NCBI GenBank assembly: GCA_017624795.1
Contig: JAGAMJ010000007.1
Coordinates: 1-9,478, forward strand
Length of the DNA: 9,478 nucleotides
Origin: Clostridia bacterium
GTDB lineage: Bacteria > Bacillota > Clostridia > Oscillospirales > CAG-272
Reading direction: 5' to 3'
Shown piece by piece: positions 1 through 5,454 of the stretch (positions within the stretch are counted from its first letter, which is position 1; every line of letters begins with the position of its first letter). The notes beneath the pieces were generated by a model. That model saw only the letters and a list, made by a program, of their open reading frames with translations, was not told where the DNA came from and did no database searches. A program made the position numbers and the translations under genes.

Positions 1-893
1 GGATCATTGGCATCGTGGTGGCTGCGCTTGCCGCCGTGATCTTCCTTGGCGGTGTCAACCGTATCGCTTCCGTGACCGAAAAGATGGTCCCCTTGATGGC
101 GGGCGCGTACATTCTTGGCGCTCTTGTCGTGATCTTCGCCCGTATCCAGTACATTCCCGAAACCTTCGGTATGATCTTCAAGTACGCCTTCAACGCGAAC
201 GCCTTGATCGGTGGCGGTATTGGTTACGCCTTGAAGATGGCGCTTTCCCAGGGCGCGAAGCGCGGACTGTTCTCGAATGAAGCAGGTATGGGCTCCACGC
301 CTCACGCGCACGCGCAAGCAAACGTCAAGACCCCCCACGAGCAGGGCGTGACTGCTATGATCGGCGTGTTCATCGACACCTTTATCGTGCTGACCTTGAC
401 CGCGCTTGTTGTGATCTCCACCTTGTATGCCGGTGACAACAGTGTGCTTGGCAACTCGCTTAACTACGTAACCAACGCAGATGGTGTACGTGAGGTGCCC
501 GGCTATGCAAAGACAACTCTCGCACAGTTGGCGTTTGGTACCGTGTTCGGTCAAACCTTCGGTAACATCTTCGTTGCCGTGTGCCTGTTCTTCTTCGCCT
601 TTTCCACCATTCTTGGCTGGAACTTCTTCGGCAAGATCAACGCCGAGTACCTCTTTGGCAAGAAGGGCGTGAAGGTCTACACCGTAGTTGCGGTGATCTT
701 CATCTTCGCAGGGTCGCTGTTCAGCAACGGCTTCGTCTGGGAGCTGACCGACTTCTTCAACTATCTGATGGTCTTGCCCAACGTGTTGGCGCTGGCGTTC
801 CTGTCCACAATGGTTGCAAGATCCGCAAAGACGCGCGGCGCTTGCGATCTGCCCAAGATCGAGGGCGACGCCACCGTCGAAACAGAGGAATAA
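1..893 (+). CDS. Alanine/glycine:cation symporter (AGCS family), 5'-truncated
   Basis: An inner-membrane transporter that takes up alanine, glycine or a related amino acid with Na+ (or H+). Only the C-terminal 296 residues are in the window: the reading frame is open from base 3, and family members are usually about 450 residues, so roughly the first third is missing. The family signature is clear: SNEAGMGSTPHAHA, followed by a conserved acidic/hydrophobic stretch (QGVTAMIGVFIDTFIV). Several long hydrophobic segments follow (LTALVVIST, FGNIFVAVCLFFFAFSTILGW, VYTVVAVIFIFAGSLF, FNYLMVLPNVLALAFL), separated by short charged loops. The tail is acidic and hydrophilic (ending ATVETEE), as expected for a cytoplasmic end. 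A strong terminator begins 12 bases after the stop, so it is probably the last gene of its transcript and not part of the sugar operon downstream. The family is certain; whether the substrate is Ala, Gly or another amino acid is not visible. Confidence 0.95.
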   Translation, partial: IIGIVVAALAAVIFLGGVNRIASVTEKMVPLMAGAYILGALVVIFARIQYIPETFGMIFKYAFNANALIGGGIGYALKMALSQGAKRGLFSNEAGMGSTPHAHAQANVKTPHEQGVTAMIGVFIDTFIVLTLTALVVISTLYAGDNSVLGNSLNYVTNADGVREVPGYAKTTLAQLAFGTVFGQTFGNIFVAVCLFFFAFSTILGWNFFGKINAEYLFGKKGVKVYTVVAVIFIFAGSLFSNGFVWELTDFFNYLMVLPNVLALAFLSTMVARSAKTRGACDLPKIEGDATVETEE

Positions 894-904
894 GAGCGAT
901 CGAT

Positions 905-942
905 CAAAAAAAGGCAACGCGCTGCGGCGCGTTGCCTTTTTC
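905..942 (+). terminator. Rho-independent terminator of the symporter gene
   Basis: A perfect 10-bp stem (GGCAACGCGC at 913-922 paired with GCGCGTTGCC at 927-936) with a TGCG loop is followed by a run of five T and preceded by seven A. It lies 12 bases after the symporter stop codon. The flanking A-tract would let it work weakly on the other strand too, but no gene reads that way here. Confidence 0.93.
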
Positions 943-974
943 TATATAGAAAGCCGTCGAGAATAAAGCAATAT

Positions 975-1026
975 TTGTCTTATGAAACACCGATTTTGAC
1001 TTGCCAAAGAACAGATATTGTCTTAT
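975..1026 (+). repeat. Direct repeat TTGTCTTAT flanking the operon -35 region
   Basis: TTGTCTTAT occurs at 975-983 and again at 1018-1026, 43 bases apart (about four helical turns), in similar AT-rich surroundings (ATATTTGTCTTATGA and ATATTGTCTTATAA). The second copy overlaps the -10 box. It could be a pair of regulator sites, a duplicated promoter fragment, or chance; function is inferred only. Confidence 0.4.
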
Positions 1027-1029
1027 AAT
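1001..1029 (+). promoter_or_regulatory. Sigma-A promoter of the isomerase-oxidoreductase operon
   Basis: A -35 box TTGCCA (1001-1006), a 17-base spacer and an exact -10 box TATAAT (1024-1029). Transcription should start near 1036, leaving a leader of about 28 bases before the ATG at 1064. This placement rules out the upstream TTG at 1001 as a start codon. A direct repeat overlaps the -10 (see the repeat entry). Confidence 0.85.
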
Positions 1030-1063
1030 TAAATTACAAATCTATATTTTGGAGGTATGCATC

Positions 1064-1879
1064 ATGGCTTTACCGATTGCAGTGCAGCTTTATTCCGTGA
1101 GAGGTGACGTAAAAGTTGATTTCCGCGGAACGCTGGAAAAGATCAAGAAAATGGGTTATGACGGTGTGGAATTTGCCGGCTTGCACGGTCACGCCCCCGC
1201 CGAGATCAAGGCGATGTGTGAGGAAATTGGGCTGACGCCCATTTCGGCACACGTGCCCTACGTGGATATGGTCGCTGACCCCAAGGGCGTTCTTTCGCAG
1301 TATGCCGAGATCGGTGTGAAATACGTGGTGATCCCGTATATGACACCCGAGTACCGTCCGGGTGCCGAGGGCTTTGCCGAGGTGGTCGAGAACGTGAAGA
1401 TGCTGGGCAAGGCAGCAGGAGAGCTTGGCATGGGGCTGTTGTACCACAACCATGATTTTGAATTCATCAAGATCGACGGCAAATACGGCCTTGACGTGCT
1501 GTATGAAAGCGTCCCCGCAGATCTGCTGCAAACCGAGCTTGACGTTTGCTGGGTGAACGTCGGCGGCGAGGTGCCCGCGGATTATATCCGTAAGTACAAG
1601 AACCGCTGCCCCGTGGTGCATTTGAAGGACTTTTACGGTGAAAAGTCCGAGGATATGTACGAGCTGATCGGTATTCAAAGCACCGAGCCCAAGCGCCCCG
1701 GCAACTTTGAGTTCCGTCCCGTTGGCTCGGGCCTTAACGATTTCCCCGCTATTTTGAAGGCAGCGGTGGAAAGCAACGCCGAGTGGCTGGTCGTCGAGCA
1801 GGATAAGGCATCTATGGGACTTTCGGCGCTGGAATGCGTTGAAAAGAGCATCAACTATCTGAAATCTATCGGCTACTGA
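1064..1879 (+). CDS. Sugar-phosphate isomerase/epimerase-like TIM-barrel protein
   Basis: A 271-residue protein of the xylose-isomerase-like TIM-barrel superfamily (AP_endonuc_2 fold), which includes IolE/IolI-type dehydratases and isomerases and sugar 3-epimerases. Expected metal or acid-base residues sit at the ends of barrel strands: E36 in DGVEFAG, H128-N-H130 in YHNHDFEF, E158/D160 in ELDVCW, H186 in VVHLKD, and E245 in WLVVEQD. The start is the ATG at 1064, with GGAGG at 1051-1055 eight bases upstream; an in-frame TTG at 1001 lies inside the promoter, and the ATG at 1057 is out of frame. It is first in an operon, 28 bases ahead of a Gfo/Idh/MocA oxidoreductase. Such pairs are widespread in carbohydrate, inositol and keto-glycoside catabolism: the dehydrogenase makes or reduces a keto-sugar and the barrel enzyme isomerises, epimerises, dehydrates or cleaves it. 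That role is inferred from family and context; the substrate is unknown. Confidence 0.9.
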   Translation: MALPIAVQLYSVRGDVKVDFRGTLEKIKKMGYDGVEFAGLHGHAPAEIKAMCEEIGLTPISAHVPYVDMVADPKGVLSQYAEIGVKYVVIPYMTPEYRPGAEGFAEVVENVKMLGKAAGELGMGLLYHNHDFEFIKIDGKYGLDVLYESVPADLLQTELDVCWVNVGGEVPADYIRKYKNRCPVVHLKDFYGEKSEDMYELIGIQSTEPKRPGNFEFRPVGSGLNDFPAILKAAVESNAEWLVVEQDKASMGLSALECVEKSINYLKSIGY

Positions 1880-1907
1880 TGCCGATCAAATAAAAGGAGG
1901 AACTACC

Positions 1908-3092
1908 ATGGCAGAAGATAAGAACCTGGACGCGTTCAAGGAAACGCATGAGGAAGTCAAGATCGACGCGGGCAGAAAGATCCGCATCGGCTTCATCGGC
2001 TGCGGCTGGATCGCCGAAAGCCACATCAAGTCGCTGCTCAAACAGCCCGACGTTGAGATCGTGGCAGGCTGCGACCTGATCCCCGGCAAGGCAAAGAAAT
2101 TCTTTGAAAAGAACGGCGTTGAGGGCGTTAAGACCGATTATGCCGACCACAAGGAAATGCTGGCAGACAAGTCGCTTCGACTTGACGCTGTCACCATTTG
2201 TACCTACAACCGTCAGCACGCGGGCCCCGCGATCGAATCGCTGAACGCAGGACTTCACGTTCTGCTGGAAAAGCCCTTTACGGTCACCACCGAGGAGGCC
2301 GTTGAGGTCATGCGCGCCGAGAAAAAGAGCGGCAAGATCCTGTCGATCGGCTTCCAGCCCCGTTTTGACAATAACATGATCATGGTCAAGGATATCGTGC
2401 AGTCGGGCGAGCTTGGCAAGGTCTACTACATTCAGACCGGCGGCGGCCGCCGTCGCGGTATTCCGACGCCCTTTGGCACCACCTTTATCGAGAACGAAAC
2501 CGCAGGTCTTGGCGCACTTGCCGACATCGGCTGCTACTCGCTGGATATGGTGCTGAACGCCATCGGTTATCCCAAGCCCTTGACGGTTTCGGGCTACAAG
2601 TCCGATTTCTTCGGCAAGGATCCCAACTATTGCGGCTATCCCAAGGCAAAGAGAGCAGAGTACGCTGAAAAATTCGGCGTTGACGACTTTGCCGCTGCGT
2701 TCATTCGTTTGGAGGGCGGTGTTGTCATTTCCTTCCGTATTGCGTGGGCGATGAACCTGGATACCTCGGGTGATACCATCATCTACGGTACCAAGGGCAG
2801 CATGCGTATCCCCTCCACCGAGTGCTGGAACGGCTCGATCGGCGGCGATCTGACCATCTACCACGAGGTCGCAGGCAAGCAGGTCGAAACCAAGATCCCC
2901 CAGATCATTCCCAAGGCATCTGCACCCTCTAACTTCGATAAGAAGATCCGTTCCTTCCTTGACGCGATCAAGAACGGCGGCACCGCACCCGTTCCCACCT
3001 CTCAGATCCTCTACAACCAGGCGATCCTGGACGGCATCGCAAGGTCCTCTGACCTTGGCCGCGAGGTTGAGATCGAGATCCCCGAGATCTGA
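1908..3092 (+). CDS. Gfo/Idh/MocA family NAD(P)-dependent oxidoreductase
   Basis: A 394-residue cytosolic sugar or polyol dehydrogenase. The Rossmann motif begins after an unusual 24-residue polar N-terminus: IRIGFIGCGWIAESH (residues 25-39, with G28, G31, G33 and A36). The family EKP motif is E121-K122-P123 (LLEKPF). The second domain carries GALADIGCYSLDM (202-214), where D206 and D213 are conserved and Y210 replaces the more common His of the D-I-G-x-H-x-x-D pattern. K122 is the expected catalytic lysine. The length is slightly above the usual 330-390. The start is supported by AAAGGAGG at 1893-1900, seven bases before the ATG. It is co-transcribed with the isomerase-like gene 28 bases upstream, and is the last gene of that operon. 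The reaction is presumably oxidation of a sugar or inositol hydroxyl to a ketone, or the reverse. The family is certain; the substrate and NAD/NADP choice are not determined. Confidence 0.93.
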   Translation: MAEDKNLDAFKETHEEVKIDAGRKIRIGFIGCGWIAESHIKSLLKQPDVEIVAGCDLIPGKAKKFFEKNGVEGVKTDYADHKEMLADKSLRLDAVTICTYNRQHAGPAIESLNAGLHVLLEKPFTVTTEEAVEVMRAEKKSGKILSIGFQPRFDNNMIMVKDIVQSGELGKVYYIQTGGGRRRGIPTPFGTTFIENETAGLGALADIGCYSLDMVLNAIGYPKPLTVSGYKSDFFGKDPNYCGYPKAKRAEYAEKFGVDDFAAAFIRLEGGVVISFRIAWAMNLDTSGDTIIYGTKGSMRIPSTECWNGSIGGDLTIYHEVAGKQVETKIPQIIPKASAPSNFDKKIRSFLDAIKNGGTAPVPTSQILYNQAILDGIARSSDLGREVEIEIPEI

Positions 3093-3100
3093 TGCAAAAG

Positions 3101-3134
3101 CCCCCGACACGCTCGATTTTGAGCATGTCGGGGG
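3101..3134 (+). terminator. Strong hairpin after the oxidoreductase gene, poor T-tract
   Basis: CCCCCGACA-C-GCTC (3101-3114) pairs with GAGC-A-TGTCGGGGG (3121-3134) around a GATTTT loop, giving 13 pairs with one C/A mismatch, 8 bases after the stop codon. On the plus strand only TT follows the stem, so it is not a textbook intrinsic terminator. On the minus strand the stem is followed by CTTTTGC, a modest T-run. It may act as an RNA 3'-end stabiliser or as a partner of the palindrome at 3177-3210. Confidence 0.6.
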
Positions 3135-3176
3135 GTTGTGCGCTGCTCCATTGTTGGTGGTGCGCGCCCGACGACC

Positions 3177-3210
3177 AAAAAGAGCAAACACAGCTGTGTT
3201 TGCTCTTTTT
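3177..3210. terminator. Bidirectional terminator between oxidoreductase and ldh
   Basis: A perfect 34-base palindrome: the left arm AAAAAGAGCAAACACAG (3177-3193) is exactly complementary to the right arm (3194-3210). Either strand forms a GC-containing stem ending in a run of five T. It ends 3 bases before the ldh stop codon (3214-3216, minus strand) and lies 85 bases after the oxidoreductase stop, so it can end transcripts from both sides. Because the palindrome has no unpaired centre, a few central pairs must open to form the loop. Confidence 0.9.
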
Positions 3211-3213
3211 GCG

Positions 3214-4173
3214 TCAATATTCAATCTGATCGATCACAGCGCGAAGGCACTCTGCGCTGTGGTGCAGCTTTTCGTTTTCGCTCTCGGTCAGTTCTGCGGG
3301 AATGTGCGCCTTGATGCCATCTCTGCCCACCAGCTTGACGGTAGAAAGGCAGACGTCGTCAATGCCGTATTCGCCGTGCATCATAGAGGAAACGGTCATC
3401 GCGGTATCATCACCGCTGAAAATGCATTTGCAGATGTGGACCGCGGCAAGCGCCACCGCATAAAAGGTCGCGCCCTTGCGCGAGATGATCTCCGCGCCCG
3501 ACGAGCGCACGTGACGTTCGACCGCGGGTTGATCGACGGGGGAGATGGGGCGCTGCTCGCTGAACGAGTGGCGATACTGCTCGATATTCACGCAGGAGAT
3601 ATTCGCCTGCGACCAGGGAATGAAGGAGGAGTCGCCATGCTCGCCAAACACGAAGGCGTGGACGTTCTGCTGGCTGATGTCAAAGTGGTCGGCAAGGTAC
3701 GAGCGCAGTCGCGCGGTATCTAAGATCGTACCCGAGCCGATGATGTGACGCTCGGGAACGTTCGTGATCTTGTGAAAAACATAGGTCATAACGTCCACGG
3801 GATTGCTGACCATCAGATAAATGGCGTTCGGGGCGTATGCGGTGATCTGGGGTGCGATGCTGCCAAGCACGTTGACGTTGTTCTGTGCCAGATCAAGGCG
3901 CGTCTGACCGGGCTTGCGCGCCGCGCCTGAGGTGATGATGACGATATCCGAGCCGACTGTGTCGGGATAGTCACCGGCGATGATCTCGGTGCCAAGGAAG
4001 AAGGGGGAGCCCTGGGCGATATCCATGACCTCGCCCTCTGCCTTTTCCTTTTTGATGTCGATCATCACGATCTCGTTGGCGACACCCTCAATGGCAAGGG
4101 TATAGGCGATGGTCGCGCCCACGTTACCCGCACCGATGATGGTCACCTTTCTCATATCGTTGTTTTTCATCAT
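3214..4173 (-). CDS. ldh: L-lactate dehydrogenase-like NAD-dependent 2-hydroxyacid dehydrogenase
   Basis: A 319-residue LDH/MDH-superfamily enzyme, probably converting pyruvate to L-lactate with NADH at the end of glycolysis. Visible features are the Rossmann motif GAGNVGA (14-20), D39 for NAD preference, R92 on the mobile loop, N124 in SNPVD, D152 and R155, catalytic H179 in GEHGD, and T236 in KGAT. R157 and H172 match the Arg173/His188 pair that binds fructose-1,6-bisphosphate in allosteric bacterial LDHs. The odd feature is R86 in ARKPGQTR: this is the position of Gln102, which selects pyruvate in LDHs; Arg is typical of malate dehydrogenases. The LNHG motif is also altered (DIAQGSPFF). 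The C-terminal half and the FBP-site residues favour LDH, but oxaloacetate reduction remains possible. The gene follows pfkA by 8 bases. A Shine-Dalgarno-like AAGGGGG overlaps the pfkA stop; its distance suits the second ATG (4170) better than the first (4173). Confidence 0.87.
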   Translation of the reverse strand: MMKNNDMRKVTIIGAGNVGATIAYTLAIEGVANEIVMIDIKKEKAEGEVMDIAQGSPFFLGTEIIAGDYPDTVGSDIVIITSGAARKPGQTRLDLAQNNVNVLGSIAPQITAYAPNAIYLMVSNPVDVMTYVFHKITNVPERHIIGSGTILDTARLRSYLADHFDISQQNVHAFVFGEHGDSSFIPWSQANISCVNIEQYRHSFSEQRPISPVDQPAVERHVRSSGAEIISRKGATFYAVALAAVHICKCIFSGDDTAMTVSSMMHGEYGIDDVCLSTVKLVGRDGIKAHIPAELTESENEKLHHSAECLRAVIDQIEY

Positions 4174-4176
4174 TTA

Positions 4177-4183
4177 CCCCCTT
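4177..4183 (-). promoter_or_regulatory. ldh ribosome-binding site overlapping the pfkA stop codon
   Basis: Read on the minus strand, AAGGGGG begins inside the pfkA TAA stop (4182-4184) and precedes two consecutive ATG codons, 3 bases before the first (4173) and 6 bases before the second (4170). Spacing favours the second as the true start. The arrangement suggests translational coupling of ldh to pfkA. Confidence 0.7.
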
Positions 4184-5258
4184 ATTTGCTGGTTTCCACG
4201 ACCATTTTATAAAGGGACGCAAGCTCCTGCTTGCGCTGCTCGGCAAGTGCCTGCATCGAGGCGATCTGCTCCTTAGTGAAGCTATCCAGATCGCCGGGCT
4301 TTAACTTGTTTTTATAGGTGCGGTCTGCGATCAGAGCGTAGTTGATATCCACGTCCACGATCTTGCCGTCAAGCTCGCACATAACAACGTTGCTCTTGCC
4401 TTGCAGCAAAAGCTCCACCGCGCGCACGCCCATAGCGGTTGCGGTATAGCGGTCGCGTAAGGTGGGCTGACCGCCGCGCACGACGTGTGCAAAGCGGGCG
4501 AATTTCGATTCAACGCCGGTCTGCTCGCTGATGCGCTTGGTCAGCAGCTCGCCGTATTTTTGACCGTCCTCTGTGAGAACGCCCTCGCTGACGATCACAA
4601 GGAAGCTGCGCTTGCCCGATTTGACCAGACGCTGAATACGTGCAAGAGCTTTTCCTTCGTCAAAGGGGATCTCGGGAATGACGGCGGCAACCGCACCCGA
4701 TGCCATCGCGGTGTAAAGCGCGATCTGACCGCAGTCGCGGCCCATCAGCTCGACCACGTTGCAGCGCGCGTGCGACTCGCACGTGTCGCGCAGGCAGTCG
4801 ATCATTTTCAGTGCCGTGTTCATCGCCGAGTCAAAGCCGATGGTATAGTCGGTGGCGGTGATATCGTTGTCGATGGTGCAGGGGATACCAACGGTGGGGA
4901 TCCCTCTGTTGGTCAGGTCCGTAGCGCCGCGGAATGTGCCGTCACCGCCCATAGCGACGATGGCGTCGATCTCATGCTTGCGGCAGACCTCGATCGCGCG
5001 CTGCATACCCTCCTCGGTCTTGAATTCGTGGCAACGGTTGGAGTAAAGCATCGTGCCGCCGCGCGAAATGATGTTGGAAACCGAGCGGGGGCTGAGCGGA
5101 ACGATGTTATCCTGGATCAGACCGGAATAACCGCCCACGATGCCGACGACCTCAACGCCCTCGTCCAGTGCTTTGCGCGCTACGGCGCGAATGGCGGCGT
5201 TCATACCGGGCGCATCACCACCCGAGGTCAGTATACCGATTTTGCGAAATTTTGCCAT
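4182..5258 (-). CDS. pfkA: ATP-dependent 6-phosphofructokinase
   Basis: A 358-residue phosphofructokinase that phosphorylates fructose 6-phosphate to fructose 1,6-bisphosphate, the committed step of glycolysis. Motifs are all present: TSGGDAPGMNAAIR (11-24), GGDGTFRGA (104-112), TIDND (128-132) with catalytic D130, MGR (172-174), and H258 and R261 in the substrate region HVVRGGQP. Gly at 107 is the ATP-type residue; PPi-dependent enzymes have Asp there. Position 127 is Cys (IPCTIDND) where the E. coli enzyme has Gly and PPi enzymes have Lys, so ATP is the likely donor. It is about 38 residues longer than E. coli PfkA, partly through a helical, charged C-terminal tail (from about 325). The start is the ATG at 5258, with AGAAAGGA at 5266-5273 seven bases upstream; an in-frame upstream Met (5285) adds 9 unrelated residues. 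It is the first gene of an operon with ldh, from a promoter near 5346-5374. Confidence 0.95.
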   Translation of the reverse strand: MAKFRKIGILTSGGDAPGMNAAIRAVARKALDEGVEVVGIVGGYSGLIQDNIVPLSPRSVSNIISRGGTMLYSNRCHEFKTEEGMQRAIEVCRKHEIDAIVAMGGDGTFRGATDLTNRGIPTVGIPCTIDNDITATDYTIGFDSAMNTALKMIDCLRDTCESHARCNVVELMGRDCGQIALYTAMASGAVAAVIPEIPFDEGKALARIQRLVKSGKRSFLVIVSEGVLTEDGQKYGELLTKRISEQTGVESKFARFAHVVRGGQPTLRDRYTATAMGVRAVELLLQGKSNVVMCELDGKIVDVDINYALIADRTYKNKLKPGDLDSFTKEQIASMQALAEQRKQELASLYKMVVETSK

Positions 5259-5272
5259 GATACAGTCCTTTC

Positions 5273-5329
5273 TGCAACACCTCATCGCGGTGGAGCCAAA
5301 TCAAGCGCGCCCATTAGCGACGGGTTGCA
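5273..5329 (-). promoter_or_regulatory. Structured 5' leader of the pfkA transcript
   Basis: In the roughly 80-base predicted leader, TGCAAC (5324-5329 on the minus strand) pairs with GTTGCA (5273-5278). The stem continues inward with CC/GG and GUCGC/GCGAU pairs separated by small bulges, about 13 pairs in all counting one G-U, closing a loop that has its own short GC pairs. The 3' end of the stem abuts and slightly touches the Shine-Dalgarno sequence (5266-5273). It could modulate pfkA translation. It matches no riboswitch I recognise, and the fold was done by eye. Confidence 0.35.
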
Positions 5330-5337
5330 AAAGTAAA

Positions 5338-5355
5338 TTGATACAATTTTAACAT
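5338..5355. promoter_or_regulatory. Possible Rex-type redox operator over the pfkA -10 box
   Basis: TTGATACAATTTTAACAT matches 11 of the 14 specified positions of the Clostridia/Firmicutes Rex pattern TTGTTAA-N4-TTAACAA. It covers the -10 box and the predicted start site. Rex senses NADH/NAD+ and commonly controls fermentative dehydrogenase genes such as ldh, so the location makes sense. In such AT-rich DNA a partial match may be chance. Confidence 0.3.
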
Positions 5356-5374
5356 AACTTGGCGGTACTGTCAA
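5346..5374 (-). promoter_or_regulatory. Sigma-A promoter of the pfkA-ldh operon
   Basis: On the minus strand an exact -35 TTGACA (5369-5374), a 17-base spacer and a -10 TAAAAT (5346-5351), with TGT directly before the -10 (an extended -10). The start is predicted near 5339, giving a leader of about 80 bases before pfkA. Confidence 0.87.
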
Positions 5375-5381
5375 GAAGTTT

Positions 5382-5431
5382 AACATAATTTTTAATATAT
5401 GTCATATAATTTTAACTTAAAGAATTATGTT
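5382..5431. repeat. Nested AT-rich inverted repeats upstream of the pfkA promoter
   Basis: The outer arms AACATAATTTTTAA (5382-5395) and TTAAAGAATTATGTT (5417-5431) are complementary apart from one bulged base. Inside the loop sits a perfect dyad, TATATG-T-CATATA (5396-5408), centred about 63 bases upstream of the predicted pfkA start. The position suits an activator or repressor site. The hairpin is AT-only with no T-tract, so it is a poor terminator candidate for cinA. Confidence 0.45.
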
Positions 5432-5454
5432 TAGCTGATGCGCGCGAGGTGGGA

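Noticed and set aside
1001..1063. An N-terminal extension of the isomerase-like protein from the TTG at 1001.
   Set aside because: The region contains the -35 and -10 boxes and the ribosome-binding site, so it cannot be translated from this promoter; the extension also has no family similarity.
1866..3224. A 452-residue open frame on the minus strand opposite the oxidoreductase gene.
   Set aside because: It is a mirror-frame shadow of a GC-rich gene. The plus-strand frame has clear Gfo/Idh/MocA motifs and a ribosome-binding site, while the antisense product shows no recognisable domain.
3214..4173. Calling the gene a malate dehydrogenase outright because of R86.
   Set aside because: The FBP-site residues, the C-terminal half and the operon with pfkA look like LDH. 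One discriminating residue is not enough without phylogeny or kinetics.
5382..5431. The AT-rich inverted repeat as an intrinsic terminator for cinA.
   Set aside because: The stem is almost free of GC pairs, no T-run follows on the minus strand, and it begins about 24 bases after the cinA stop; a regulatory role is more plausible.
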